The notes: generated by a model not told the origin, from the sequence alone. A stretch of DNA of 64,000 nucleotides from Lacrimispora indolis DSM 755 (GCF_000526995.1 NZ_AZUI01000001.1:372001-436000); one strand, 5' to 3'; counted from the stretch's first letter, positions 27,524 to 36,507 are shown. Made by a program: numbers and translations.

Positions 27524-28420
27524 ATGAATATCATACAGTACGAAAACTATCAGGAAAAACGGGAACAGGACCCTTCCGATTTTCCTTACCTGACTTATCC
27601 CTGCACCATCCCCCTGGATTTTAACAAGGTTCCCCTTCACTGGCATGATGAAATGGAATTCATCTATATCAAAAAAGGAACCGGGCAGGTCTCGGTGGAC
27701 TTTGTCCCATATGAGGTCCAGGCTGGAGATATTGTCCTGGTCTGCCCCGGAAAGCTCCATACCATAAAGCAATGGAAACAGGAATCCATGGAGTATGAGA
27801 ACATTATTTTCAACTTAAGCCTGTTAGGTTCCAGGCAGCCGGATATGTGCTGGGAAACTTACTTCTCTCCCATCATCCGGGGACAAAAAAAACTTCCGGT
27901 ACTCATGACCAAAAGCCTTCCCGGTTACAGCGGGATCGCTTCCTGCCTGGACCGGATCGACCAGATCCGGGAAACATTTCCTGAAGGCTATGAACTGTTA
28001 ATCAAGGGGAAGTTGTTCCAACTGTTCTTTCTTCTCTGGGGTATTGAGGAAGCTTCTCTTCCCCCTCCTTCCCGCCCTCCCAAGGAGCTGGAACGGACCC
28101 GGCAGATTCTTAAATACATGGAACAGCATTACAGTGAATCCCTTTCCATAGAAGAAGTATCCCGGGCCTGCGGCATGAGCCAGTCTCATTTTATGAAATT
28201 CTTTAAAAAGACCATGGGGCTGCCCTTTACCGCTTATTTAAACGATTACCGCCTGACAATGGCCTCCAGGCTGCTCCTCTCCTCCGAGGATTCAGTCCTT
28301 ACCGTTGCAGGGGAGACCGGTTTTAACAATCTGTCTTATTTTAACCGGATCTTTAAGGAAAAATTCGGTATGACTCCCAGGGAATTCAGGAGGCGCATGG
28401 ATATTCCCCCTTCTCTGTGA
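27524..28420 (+). CDS. AraC-family transcriptional regulator with cupin sensor
   Basis: 298 residues. An N-terminal AraC-type cupin is seen in VPLHWHDEMEFIYIKKGTGQ and EVQAGDIVLVCPGKLHTIK. The C-terminal double helix-turn-helix is complete: LSIEEVSRACGMSQSHFMKFFKK and AGETGFNNLSYFNRIFKEKFG, then MTPREFRR. This build is usual for regulators of sugar use. It is divergent from glgP, which could be a target, and 36 bases before tspO. No ligand can be named. Confidence 0.9.
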   Translation: MNIIQYENYQEKREQDPSDFPYLTYPCTIPLDFNKVPLHWHDEMEFIYIKKGTGQVSVDFVPYEVQAGDIVLVCPGKLHTIKQWKQESMEYENIIFNLSLLGSRQPDMCWETYFSPIIRGQKKLPVLMTKSLPGYSGIASCLDRIDQIRETFPEGYELLIKGKLFQLFFLLWGIEEASLPPPSRPPKELERTRQILKYMEQHYSESLSIEEVSRACGMSQSHFMKFFKKTMGLPFTAYLNDYRLTMASRLLLSSEDSVLTVAGETGFNNLSYFNRIFKEKFGMTPREFRRRMDIPPSL

Positions 28421-28456
28421 ATAAGATAGTAACAAATGCAAGACAGGAGAATCCAT

Positions 28457-28921
28457 GTGGACAGAAACCAAAGGATACGTACTGCTTATATCGCTTTTCC
28501 CTTAGTGGTCGGGGCTTTGGCCGGATTTTTGACGAGGAACGGCTTGTCCATATACAAAAGCCTGAATCATCCTGCCTTTTCTCCTCCCGGCTGGCTGCTC
28601 CCCATCATATGGACGGTTCTATATATCCTCATGGGAATCGGCTCTTATTTGGCCGCTTCCTCGCCCTCCCACAGGAAAAACCAGTCCCTCAGGTTATATG
28701 GAATCCAGCTGCTGCTGAATTTTCTCTGGAACCTGGTGTTCTTTAACTTAAATAATTATCTCCTGGCCTTTTTGGTTCTCCTTTTTCTTTGGTACTTTAT
28801 CCTGAAAATGATAGCGGCCTTCTGGTCTGTCAGTCCCGATGCTGCTGTCCTGCAGATCCCTTACCTGCTGTGGGTCACCTTTGCCGCATACTTAAACCTG
28901 GGGATCGTATTTCTTAATTAA
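28457..28921 (+). CDS. tspO: TspO/MBR family membrane protein
   Basis: 154 residues from a GTG start. AGGAG lies seven bases upstream of this GTG, while the earlier in-frame ATG (28436) has no ribosome site; 154 is also the usual family length. Five membrane segments are evident. Conserved blocks are LNHPAFSPPGWLLPIIWTVLYILMG, LLLNFLWNLVFF and LLWVTFAAYLNLGIVFLN. TspO binds porphyrins and related ligands and is thought to act in tetrapyrrole handling or stress sensing; its role in anaerobes is unclear. It follows the AraC regulator gene by 36 bases. Confidence 0.9.
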   Translation: MDRNQRIRTAYIAFPLVVGALAGFLTRNGLSIYKSLNHPAFSPPGWLLPIIWTVLYILMGIGSYLAASSPSHRKNQSLRLYGIQLLLNFLWNLVFFNLNNYLLAFLVLLFLWYFILKMIAAFWSVSPDAAVLQIPYLLWVTFAAYLNLGIVFLN

Positions 28922-29002
28922 TGCATAAGAAAATGCATTGTTTTTGAGAATTTCGGGAATTTTTTAATAGAATGTGTAAAACCAGTAATTTTTACAAAAA
29001 CA

Positions 29003-29050
29003 AAAACGCAAGGTCAAGGCAACTGTTTCGTTGCTCTGGCCTTGCGTTTT
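29003..29050. terminator. Bidirectional terminator between tspO and xdhC
   Basis: AAAACGCAAGG (29003-29013) pairs with CCTTGCGTTTT (29040-29050), with an inner GCAAC/GTTGC pairing. It lies between the converging tspO and xdhABC transcripts and has A/T runs on both sides. Confidence 0.85.
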
Positions 29051-29069
29051 CGGTTGTTTTAAGCTGCAA

Positions 29070-29564
29070 TCAGGCAGGCAGCTTTCCCAATCTGCGGAGC
29101 ATGGTTTTTTCCACCGCATTTAAGATATTCTCATAGCCTGTGCACCGGCATAGATGGCCGGACATCAGCTTTCTAAGTTCATCTCTTGTATACTCTTTTC
29201 CGCTTTCCAGAATTTCCACCGCTGACATAATAAATCCCGGCGTGCAGAATCCGCACTGGACTGCTGCCTCGTCTATAAATGCCTGCTGAATATCGGAAAG
29301 CTCTCCATTTGGACCCATCAGGCTTTCCAGGGTCTTAATTTCTTTTCCTTCTGCCCATATGGCCAGGTAAATACAGGAATTGTAACACTCATGGTCTATG
29401 ATCACGTTACAGGCTCCGCATTCTCCTACCTCACAGCCTTTTTTCACGGAAGTCAGACGGTAATCATCCCGTAACATATCGGTCAGGGATGCCCGTACAT
29501 CCACCATTGTTTCCGTGTATTTTCCGTTGATGGTACATTTTACCAACTTATATTGTACCGGCAT
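29070..29564 (-). CDS. xdhC: Xanthine dehydrogenase-type 2Fe-2S subunit
   Basis: 164 residues. The plant-type cluster is C44, C49, C52 and C64 in KGCEVGECGACNVII and NSCIYLA. The second cluster is in QCGFCTPGFIMSA and GHLCRCTGY. It passes electrons from the molybdenum site to the FAD subunit. Order and naming follow E. coli xdhABC, where XdhC is the Fe-S subunit (not the unrelated XdhC/CoxI chaperone). Its start codon shares a base with the stop of xdhB. Confidence 0.93.
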   Translation of the reverse strand: MPVQYKLVKCTINGKYTETMVDVRASLTDMLRDDYRLTSVKKGCEVGECGACNVIIDHECYNSCIYLAIWAEGKEIKTLESLMGPNGELSDIQQAFIDEAAVQCGFCTPGFIMSAVEILESGKEYTRDELRKLMSGHLCRCTGYENILNAVEKTMLRRLGKLPA

Positions 29565-30445
29565 TAGATCTCACCTCCTGAAAGTTTCACTGACTCTATG
29601 AAACAGCGGGTTGCCATTTCCACAGCAATGTGCTTACGGAAATCCTTTGAGGCGCGCCAGCTGTCTCTGGGATTGATGTCTGCAAGGACTTCTTTTCCAA
29701 AGGCCTCTGCCAGTTCTTTTGACACCGGCTGGCCCTTTGCTAAGTTTTCCGCACTTTTCGTACGCATTGGAATAGGGCCTGCCACTCCATAAGCGATTCT
29801 CACGTCTTCCACGGTCTTTTTGTCCTCTGACAGCTTTATATTTACGGAGCAGCCTGTGGTGGCAATATCCATGGCATTTCTGTTGGCATATTTGATATAA
29901 TGGCCTTTATAGCCTTTATAGCTTTTCTTCGGAATGATCACTGCGGTCTGAAGCTCTCCCTCTCTGATATCCACGGTTCCTGCCTTTATATAGAAATCGC
30001 TGATTGGAATCCGGCGGACACCTTCAGGGCCTGTCAGCTCGATCATGGCATCCCATGCAAAAAGCGTTGAAGCTGAATCTGCTGAGGTAACACCGTTGCA
30101 GGTATTTCCTCCGATTGTGGCAATGTTTCTGATCTGGGGACCGCCCACCATATCCACCGCTTCGCCAAGAACATTGATGTATTTCTGAATAATGGGATCC
30201 TTGGTAATATGGGAGAAACTGGTGAGAGAGCCTATGCGTATGGCCTCTTCTTCGTCCATTTTCACGCCCCTTATCTCATTGATCATATAAATGCTGATCA
30301 ATTCCTTTCCGGCGCGTTTTCCCTCACGCATCTGTATCAAAACATCACTTCCCCCTGCAATAATCTGGGCCTCAGGATGTTCCAAACGAAGCTTTACCGC
30401 TTCTTCCACGGTATTTGCTTCATATAATGCTTTCATATCATACAT
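29564..30445 (-). CDS. xdhB: Xanthine dehydrogenase-type FAD-binding subunit
   Basis: 293 residues. The FAD-binding signature is AQIIAGGSDVLIQMREG, with the conserved VGGPQIRNIATIGGNTCNG block and a CO-dehydrogenase flavoprotein C-terminal domain (GCSVNIKLSEDKKTVEDVRIA). It receives electrons from the 2Fe-2S subunit and passes them to NAD+ or another acceptor. It lies 32 bases after xdhA and overlaps xdhC by one base. Confidence 0.93.
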   Translation of the reverse strand: MYDMKALYEANTVEEAVKLRLEHPEAQIIAGGSDVLIQMREGKRAGKELISIYMINEIRGVKMDEEEAIRIGSLTSFSHITKDPIIQKYINVLGEAVDMVGGPQIRNIATIGGNTCNGVTSADSASTLFAWDAMIELTGPEGVRRIPISDFYIKAGTVDIREGELQTAVIIPKKSYKGYKGHYIKYANRNAMDIATTGCSVNIKLSEDKKTVEDVRIAYGVAGPIPMRTKSAENLAKGQPVSKELAEAFGKEVLADINPRDSWRASKDFRKHIAVEMATRCFIESVKLSGGEI

Positions 30446-30477
30446 AAAGCTTTCCTCCTTGCTATTAATAGTTGCAT

Positions 30478-32760
30478 TCAGATAAGTCCTTCTTCCTTGA
30501 ACCGTTTAAATAAATTCTGAGATGTCATGGGTATCTGGTACATGGACACACCTGTTGCATTTAAAATGGCATTACGGATGGCCGGAGCCACTGGACAGGC
30601 CGGGGGCTCACCCAGGGATTTTGTTCCAAATGCGCTGGTAGGCTCGTAATTTTCCACAAACTGTGCCTCCAGATGGGGATGATCCATGGTAGTGGACAAT
30701 TTATAATCCAGCAGATTGTCATTTAAGGTTCTGCCTGTTTTCTCATCAATGAGAAGCTGTTCTGAAAGGGCATATCCGATTCCCATGCTCATTCCTCCAT
30801 GGACCTGGGCCTCTGCAAGAGCCGGATTGATCAGCTGGCCGCAGTCATGGACATTGATAATATCCACCAGCTTTGCCTTGCACATGGGAATATCCACCTC
30901 TACCTCGGCAAAGCAGCAGCCAAAGGAATAAGCGTTGGACTTTATCTGATAAGTGCTTTCAGAGGTCAGATGCTGGCAGTTGGCAAGGCTGTAAAAGGCC
31001 TCTGTTGCCAATTCGCCTAACGTCATTAGTTCTCTTCCATCTGTGGTCCGTACGATCTTTCCTTCCCTGATATCCAGGTTAAAGACCGGCATACGGGTCA
31101 GCTCATGGGCATATTTTAAAATTCTTTCTTTTAATATAAGCGCCGTCTGTTTGATGGAAAAGCCTCCTACATAAGTCTGTCTGGAAGCATAGGATCCTGT
31201 TCCAAAAGGAGTGATATCTGTATCCTGACAGGAAATCACATGAACCTTTTCAAAAGGAATTCCCAGAGTATCCGCCGCCATCTGGCCAAAAGCCGTATCA
31301 GCCCCCTGGCCGATCTCCGTCTCACCCAGCTGAACCTGTATGGAGCCATCCTGGTTCATGACCATCCGGCAGGAAGAGGTTTCCAGGCTGATTGGCCATA
31401 CCGCCGTGTTATACCAGAATACTGCGCAGCCCACGCCTTTGCGGATAAGTCCGGTCTGGTTGGCGTATTCCTTTCGTTTCCGGTCATAATCTATATAGGC
31501 TTTTCCCTTATTCAGGCACTGATTAAAGGTGTCATAGTAATTTTCATTTTTAGAAAAACCATCCACATAGCCTACTGGCATCAGGTTTTTACGGCGGAAT
31601 TCTACCGGATCCATGCCGATTTTCAAGGCAATGTCATCAGACTGGCTTTCCACCGGGAACATGGCCTGAGGAATGCCGTAGCCGCGCATGGCTCCTGCCA
31701 CAGGCATATTGGTGAATACTGTATAGGCATCACATTCTACATTTTCGCAAGGATATAACTGTGGAAATGCATTCATGCCTTTTGCCGCGATTCCATGTCC
31801 GTGAGAAGCATAAGCTCCCTGATTGGAAAAGCACTCCAGTTTACGGGCGGCAAAGGTTCCGTCAGGGCGCACCCAGCTGATAATATGGCTGCGGATAGCA
31901 TGTCTTGTACGGTTGCTTACAAAGGTTTCTTCACGGGTCACATCAAGCTTGACCAGCCGTCCTCCAACTGCCGTTGAAAGGTATGCACAAAGAGGCTCAT
32001 ACAAAGCATCCTGCTTATTTCCAAAACCGCCTCCTATATATGGCTTGATGATGCGGACACTTCCCCAGGGGATTCCAAGGGCCTGCCCTACCACTCTCCT
32101 GACGATATGAGGGATCTGGGTAGAAGAAACCACGGTAATTTTTCCGTTTTCCATGCTGGCAAAACAAATATGGTTTTCAATATGACAGTGCTGAACGATG
32201 GGAGTATCGTACCACTGGTCAATTTTTACAAGTCCCGGCTCTTTAATAGCTTCTTCCAGATTCCCCTTTCTGATACTGGAATGGCCCAGAATATTATTGA
32301 CATACTTCTCGTGAAGCTGAGGTGCCCCATCCTTCATGGCCTCCTGAACATCAAGAACAAAGGGATATTCCTCGTATTCCACCTTTAAGGCCCTGATCGC
32401 CTGCTTTGCAGCTATTTCATTTTCCGCGATCACCGCAGCTACCTCATCACCGTAAAAACGCACCCGGTCTGTTAAAAGAAGCCGGTCCGCCACATCCTGA
32501 TGTGAGATGTCCGTTGACCAGGGATGGCCGGCCGTTGGAAAATAGTTCTTAGGCACATCAAAACAGGTAACTACTTTGACCACTCCCGGTATTTTTTCGG
32601 CTTCTGAAGTATCAATCGATTTTACGTTTCCATTGGCTATGGAAGAGTGGTAGATTTTAGCTACCAGGGCATTTCTCTCACAGAGATCATCGGTGTATTT
32701 GGATCTTCCCGTGGCTTTATCAAATGCATCCACACGGGTAACACTTTTTCCGATTATCAT
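30478..32760 (-). CDS. xdhA: Xanthine dehydrogenase-type molybdenum-binding subunit
   Basis: 760 residues. The domains are aldehyde oxidase/xanthine dehydrogenase a/b-hammerhead (about 1-115) then the molybdopterin-binding part. Key residues: GGGFGNKQ with Q250 where bovine XDH has the substrate-binding Glu; AMRGYG with R359 where XDH has its substrate Arg; GETEIGQGADTAFGQ as a cofactor loop; and GTKSLGEPP with the catalytic Glu near residue 720. The Gln is, as far as I recall, also present in E. coli XdhA. It hydroxylates purines such as hypoxanthine or xanthine, or runs in reverse on urate. Nearby yqeB/yqeC/selD suggest a selenium-modified active site. Confidence 0.92.
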   Translation of the reverse strand: MIIGKSVTRVDAFDKATGRSKYTDDLCERNALVAKIYHSSIANGNVKSIDTSEAEKIPGVVKVVTCFDVPKNYFPTAGHPWSTDISHQDVADRLLLTDRVRFYGDEVAAVIAENEIAAKQAIRALKVEYEEYPFVLDVQEAMKDGAPQLHEKYVNNILGHSSIRKGNLEEAIKEPGLVKIDQWYDTPIVQHCHIENHICFASMENGKITVVSSTQIPHIVRRVVGQALGIPWGSVRIIKPYIGGGFGNKQDALYEPLCAYLSTAVGGRLVKLDVTREETFVSNRTRHAIRSHIISWVRPDGTFAARKLECFSNQGAYASHGHGIAAKGMNAFPQLYPCENVECDAYTVFTNMPVAGAMRGYGIPQAMFPVESQSDDIALKIGMDPVEFRRKNLMPVGYVDGFSKNENYYDTFNQCLNKGKAYIDYDRKRKEYANQTGLIRKGVGCAVFWYNTAVWPISLETSSCRMVMNQDGSIQVQLGETEIGQGADTAFGQMAADTLGIPFEKVHVISCQDTDITPFGTGSYASRQTYVGGFSIKQTALILKERILKYAHELTRMPVFNLDIREGKIVRTTDGRELMTLGELATEAFYSLANCQHLTSESTYQIKSNAYSFGCCFAEVEVDIPMCKAKLVDIINVHDCGQLINPALAEAQVHGGMSMGIGYALSEQLLIDEKTGRTLNDNLLDYKLSTTMDHPHLEAQFVENYEPTSAFGTKSLGEPPACPVAPAIRNAILNATGVSMYQIPMTSQNLFKRFKEEGLI

Positions 32761-32950
32761 ATTTACGCCTCCTATTTCTGATTCTGTTGTGTTAACAGCT
32801 TCCGGTCCTTCCCCTTATGAAAAAGACCGACGGAGACGAGACTTTTTCAAAGCATGAAATGCTTATCAAAGTGATGTCGCCGCCAGTCCATATCTGTTGA
32901 CCGGATGTTCTGATTTTAATCAGGCTGCTTTATTGGGTTGCTTTTTATAA

Positions 32951-34345
32951 CTATATTAGTATATATTTTAGCACAAACAATACCGCTAAAACATACATAA
33001 GGGTACTTATCTTCTTTTCTTTAGCTTTTCCGGTAATCACGTTAATAACCACATAAGAGATGATTCCCATGGAAATTCCCTCGGAAATGCTGTACATAAA
33101 AGGCATTGCAATAATTGCGATGTAGCATGGAATTGCTTCTGTGAAATCCGCAAAATCAATCTTGATAACGGAGGTCAGCATCAGGAAACCTACCACTACC
33201 AGGGCCGGAGCCGTTGCAAAAGACGGAATGGCCAGGAAAATTGGGGATAAGAACAGGGATAAACCGAACAGGATTGCGGCAACCACTGCCGTTAATCCGG
33301 TTCTGCCGCCTTCTGCAACACCGGCTGCACTTTCTACGAAAGTGGTTGTAGTGGATGTACCGAATAATGCACCTGCAGCGGTACCAACGGCATCTGCCAT
33401 TAAAGCGCCCTTGATCTGAGGAAGCTTTCCGTCTTTATCCAGCATATCTGCCTTGGAAGCTACACCGATTAAGGTTCCCAGAGTATCAAACATATCAACA
33501 AACAAAAACGCAAACATGACAACCAGGAAGTCCAGAGAAATTACCCTGGAGAAATCCAGCTTTAAAAAAGTGGGGCTCATGTCCGGAATACCGAAACCTG
33601 ATGAAAAGTTAGGGAAAACGCTGAACATTCCAAGCTCCGGATTTGGCCGATATAAACCGATTGCCTGACAGACCATGCCTAAAACCCAGGTAAAGATAAT
33701 TCCCCACAAAATGTTGCCCTTTACATTTTTTACTACCAGTACGGCTGTGACCAGAATACCGATGATCGCCAGTAATACGGTAATGCCAACGGTATGGAAG
33801 GAACCATCCGCAAGGGAACCCTTGAAAGAAAACATTGTTACAAGAGTTGCCCCATCCACAACAATTTTCGCATTCTGAAGTCCGATAAATGCGATGAACA
33901 AGCCAATACCAACAGATACGGCATGCTTTAAATTTACAGGGATCGCATTGAAGATCGCTTCACGGACACTAGTCAGTGAAAGAGCGATGAATATAAGACC
34001 TTCAATGAATACGGCAGCCAAAGCCATTTCCCAGGTATAGCCCATGTTAAGGACTACAGTATATGCAAAATACGCATTAAGTCCCATTCCCGGTGCCAAT
34101 ACAAAGGGATAATTTGCAAGTCCTGCCATTAACAGAGTTGCAAACAGTGATGCAAGAGCAGTTGCCGTAAATACGGCCCCGCTGTCCATACCCGCAGCGC
34201 TTAAGATGCTTGGGTTGACCGCCAGGATATAAGCCATGGTCATGAATGTGGTAACACCGGCCACGATCTCGGTCCTTGCATCCGTATGATTCTCAGATAA
34301 GTGAAATACCCTCTCTAAGAGCCCACCGCTTTTTTTTGTTTCCAT
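32951..34345 (-). CDS. AzgA/PbuG-type guanine/hypoxanthine/adenine permease
   Basis: 464 residues, about 12-14 membrane segments. MAYILAVNPSILSAAGMDSGAVFTATALA and GTSTTTTFVESAAGVAEGGRTGLTA are hallmarks of the AzgA-like purine permeases. Substrates in the family are guanine, hypoxanthine and adenine. It lies between guaD and xdhA in the riboswitch-led operon, so guanine or hypoxanthine is the likely cargo. The gap to xdhA is 190 bases and holds two small hairpins (GAAAAAG/CTTTTTC and AAGCAT/ATGCTT) but no clear terminator; the gap from guaD is 81 bases. Confidence 0.9.
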   Translation of the reverse strand: METKKSGGLLERVFHLSENHTDARTEIVAGVTTFMTMAYILAVNPSILSAAGMDSGAVFTATALASLFATLLMAGLANYPFVLAPGMGLNAYFAYTVVLNMGYTWEMALAAVFIEGLIFIALSLTSVREAIFNAIPVNLKHAVSVGIGLFIAFIGLQNAKIVVDGATLVTMFSFKGSLADGSFHTVGITVLLAIIGILVTAVLVVKNVKGNILWGIIFTWVLGMVCQAIGLYRPNPELGMFSVFPNFSSGFGIPDMSPTFLKLDFSRVISLDFLVVMFAFLFVDMFDTLGTLIGVASKADMLDKDGKLPQIKGALMADAVGTAAGALFGTSTTTTFVESAAGVAEGGRTGLTAVVAAILFGLSLFLSPIFLAIPSFATAPALVVVGFLMLTSVIKIDFADFTEAIPCYIAIIAMPFMYSISEGISMGIISYVVINVITGKAKEKKISTLMYVLAVLFVLKYILI

Positions 34346-34426
34346 ACCTCTACCTCCTTGATAGTTAGAATATTTTCCTTGCTGTATAAGAGCTGCCCCA
34401 TGCAGTTCTTCTCTTGATAAGTAAAA

Positions 34427-35707
34427 CTAGAAAATCCTGTTTCCCCCCACATATTTCCCTTTTAAGTGCCTGTCATCAGACAGGTAAATGAAGCGCTCCA
34501 GCCTTTCCCTTAATGTAAGGGTCTGAGGATGGGGCAAACTGCTGTCATCCAGAATCAGCGCGTCCAGTTCATAGCCTTCCAGGAAGCTTCCCACCTTTCC
34601 AAAGAAGGAACCCCCGCCTAAAGTTCCAAGGTAAAATGCCTCTTCCACTGTAAGAGGCTTTAAGCTTTCATCCTGCAGTCTCCATCTCAGCTTTGACACC
34701 TGAATGGCATCTGACATGGCACGGAAAATAGATTCCCCGCTTCCCCCTGCCACATCGCTTCCCAACCCCACATTCACCGACCGGTCTAAATAGGTCCTGA
34801 CCGGAGCAACTCCTGAGGATAAGTTGGTGTTTGACTGAGGACAATGAGCGATATAAACCCCACGCTCTTTTATTAATTCAATTTCTTCTTCTGACGAAGA
34901 AACACAGTGAGCCATTACCGTCTTCCCGTTTCCTCCAAACAGGCCGAATTGATCATAAGCATCTCCATAAAATCTGGAAGCCGGGCAAAGCTCCTTTACC
35001 CACGCTACCTCTCCCTGGTTTTCCGACAAATGGGACTGTACCGGAAGCCCGTGCTCCTTCTGCATCCGCCCCAGCCGTTCCATCAGCTCATCCGTACAGG
35101 ATGGAATGAACCGGGGTGTCAGAATGGGCTTAACATTTTTATACTTAGAGCCTGTTTCTTCCAGCCAGAGAAGGGTCTCCTGCTCTGACTCTTCGGCACT
35201 TTGTTCCCGTAAATAATCAGGGGAATTTCTGTCCATGTTTACCTTGCCGATCATGGTCCTTAAGCCTGTTTCCTCCATCAGATCCATTAAAAGCTCTGTT
35301 GCCTGCCTGTGGATGGTACCAAAGATACAGGCTCTTGTCGTAGCGCTTTTTTTCATGGATTCCGCAAAAATCCCATAAGCCTTTTTTGCGTATTCCAGAT
35401 CAGCGTATTTTGCCTCCTCCGGAAAGGTATTGGTATTCAGCCAGTCTAAAAGCTCCAAATCCATTCCCATGCCGCGAAAGGCGAACTGAGGTGCATGGAT
35501 ATGAAGATCCACAAGCCCTGGTACAATGAGCCGGTCACCCCAGTCTTCAAGAGGGTATTCTTTAAACTGCTCCGGAATCTCCTTAAAAATTCCTGCGGAC
35601 TTCCCATCCTGACAAACTAAGTATCCCTGTTCCACCGTCTTTAAAGTGCGGGCATCTCCACTATAACAAATGTTCCCTTTTAATACAAAATTATTACCAC
35701 CAGTCAT
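34427..35707 (-). CDS. guaD: Guanine deaminase
   Basis: 426 residues. Amidohydrolase metal ligands are in DLHIHAPQFAFRG, SHLSENQGEV, MAHCVSSSE and GLGSDVAGG. HAPQ(F/Y)..RG and LLDWLNTNTFPEEAKY are specific to guanine deaminases. It turns guanine into xanthine, feeding the xdh enzyme and the breakdown route. It is the first gene behind the purine riboswitch at 35871-35935, with the permease and xdhABC following on the same strand. AGGAGG precedes the start. Confidence 0.95.
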   Translation of the reverse strand: MTGGNNFVLKGNICYSGDARTLKTVEQGYLVCQDGKSAGIFKEIPEQFKEYPLEDWGDRLIVPGLVDLHIHAPQFAFRGMGMDLELLDWLNTNTFPEEAKYADLEYAKKAYGIFAESMKKSATTRACIFGTIHRQATELLMDLMEETGLRTMIGKVNMDRNSPDYLREQSAEESEQETLLWLEETGSKYKNVKPILTPRFIPSCTDELMERLGRMQKEHGLPVQSHLSENQGEVAWVKELCPASRFYGDAYDQFGLFGGNGKTVMAHCVSSSEEEIELIKERGVYIAHCPQSNTNLSSGVAPVRTYLDRSVNVGLGSDVAGGSGESIFRAMSDAIQVSKLRWRLQDESLKPLTVEEAFYLGTLGGGSFFGKVGSFLEGYELDALILDDSSLPHPQTLTLRERLERFIYLSDDRHLKGKYVGGNRIF

Positions 35708-35794
35708 AGAACCTCCTATTCCGTATCAAAAATATAAAATACGGCAGCCCTGATTGCAGTGTCCCACCAATTCCGAAAATTCTGCGCAATAAAA

Positions 35795-35897
35795 AACTAC
35801 CGCTATTTCTATATTGTTCACACGCGCATGATAAACACACGGAAAAAAACCGGGCTGATTATGGCGTGGAAACTTATAGGCAACTATTACGGTAGTT
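35795..35897 (-). promoter_or_regulatory. Putative expression platform of the guaD purine riboswitch
   Basis: AACTACCG in the aptamer's P3 5' arm and loop (35897-35890) is perfectly complementary to CGGTAGTT (35802-35795), which leads into a T6 run (35796-35791). The intervening sequence can itself fold (CACGC with GCGTG). If the long-range helix is a terminator, ligand binding would hold P3 in the aptamer and block it, giving an ON switch. This is inference from pairing alone. Confidence 0.4.
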
Positions 35898-35935
35898 GGT
35901 AGAAACGCTCAACCAATTATGAGCATATATAAGTT
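35871..35935 (-). promoter_or_regulatory. Purine riboswitch aptamer (guanine-type) upstream of guaD
   Basis: Read on the minus strand it has an 8-bp P1 (AACTTATA with TATAAGTT) and P2 (GCTCA with TGAGC). The J2/3 sequence TTTCTACC is the most conserved part of this class. P3 (CAACTA with TAGTTG) closes a CCGTAA loop. Loop 2 carries GG and loop 3 carries CC, as needed for the loop-loop contact. J3/1 reads CCTAT, so the position that decides ligand (74 in the B. subtilis xpt numbering) is C, which specifies guanine/hypoxanthine rather than adenine. The preceding position is C where xpt has A. Confidence 0.88.
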
Positions 35936-35981
35936 CCGATGAATACTGATACTGAAAAATCCTGTAATTTGTGACAGGTTG

Positions 35982-36011
35982 ACTATATCATATTGTACAA
36001 CTATTTGTCAA
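35982..36011 (-). promoter_or_regulatory. guaD: Promoter of the guaD-permease-xdhABC operon
   Basis: On the minus strand TTGACA (36006-36011), an 18-base spacer and TATAGT (35982-35987) lie about 45 bases upstream of the riboswitch. Confidence 0.65.
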
Positions 36012-36130
36012 TACCTTTTTTATTTTTGTGCACTTCATCTAATTTTATACTATTCTTACTAATAAGGCACAAATTGTCGGTAAATAATTAATAGATTTTT
36101 TCTATAAATAAATCTTACGCCATTATTTTT

Positions 36131-36186
36131 TTAAAAAAGAGCCAGAAAGAAACTGCCGCAGCCGTCTCCTTCTGACTCCTTTTTTC
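36131..36186 (-). terminator. Terminator of the selD-lysR-DUF3343 operon
   Basis: On the minus strand GAGTCAGAA pairs with TTCTGGCTC (one G-T pair), flanked by an A-run before and TTTTTT after. It lies about 40 bases after the DUF3343 stop. Confidence 0.85.
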
Positions 36187-36225
36187 TTAAGTTTGTTAAT
36201 AATTTCACATGTCGTTTTCCAGATA

Positions 36226-36507
36226 TTAAATCAGGTACTCTCCGTACTTATCCCAGCGGAGTCCCCTCTCTTCCATCCACTGTCCAATATTCCCTGACCA
36301 ATCCACCGGCATTGCCCAGGAAAGTCCGCAGCCGGAGGAGATTTCTCTGGGAACCGGAATGAGCCGTCCCGGTATCCCTTCTTTCTGGCATTGGGATTCC
36401 AGGGCAATGGCCTCTGCCGTGGTGCGGAAGGTGATAACAATTTTCTGTTCTTTTTTTCTCATATTTTTTGCCTGCGTTTCTTTTGTCATTCCTGCTTCAC
36501 TGATCAT
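36226..36507 (-). CDS. DUF3343 protein (putative selenium-handling protein)
   Basis: 93 residues. KIVITFRTTAEAIALESQC and RLIPVPREISSGCGLSWAMP are the DUF3343 (PF11823) pattern; the SSGCGLSW cysteine is the conserved one. The family is found beside selD and EF2568-type proteins in bacteria that use labile selenium and is proposed to bind or carry it; this is not proven. The start is uncertain: three in-frame ATGs occur in the first 16 codons and none has a strong ribosome site. A 17-base palindrome (36514-36530, TATAGAA and TTCTATA arms) spans the gap and the LysR stop. Confidence 0.82.
   Translation of the reverse strand: MISEAGMTKETQAKNMRKKEQKIVITFRTTAEAIALESQCQKEGIPGRLIPVPREISSGCGLSWAMPVDWSGNIGQWMEERGLRWDKYGEYLI

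Larger units (their letters stand above)
35708..36225. other. Leader and promoter region of the guaD operon, plus terminator of the selD operon
   Basis: This 518-base stretch has no gene. From right to left it holds the terminator of the selD operon (36131-36186), A+T-rich sequence with nothing recognisable (36012-36130), a promoter (35982-36011), a small hairpin CCTGT/ACAGG followed by T's, the purine riboswitch, and the expression platform down to the guaD ribosome site. Confidence 0.75.

Noticed and set aside
25134..28921. glgP, araC and tspO as part of the purine system
   Set aside because: They are set off by strong terminators on both sides and have carbohydrate or tetrapyrrole roles; adjacency alone is not evidence.
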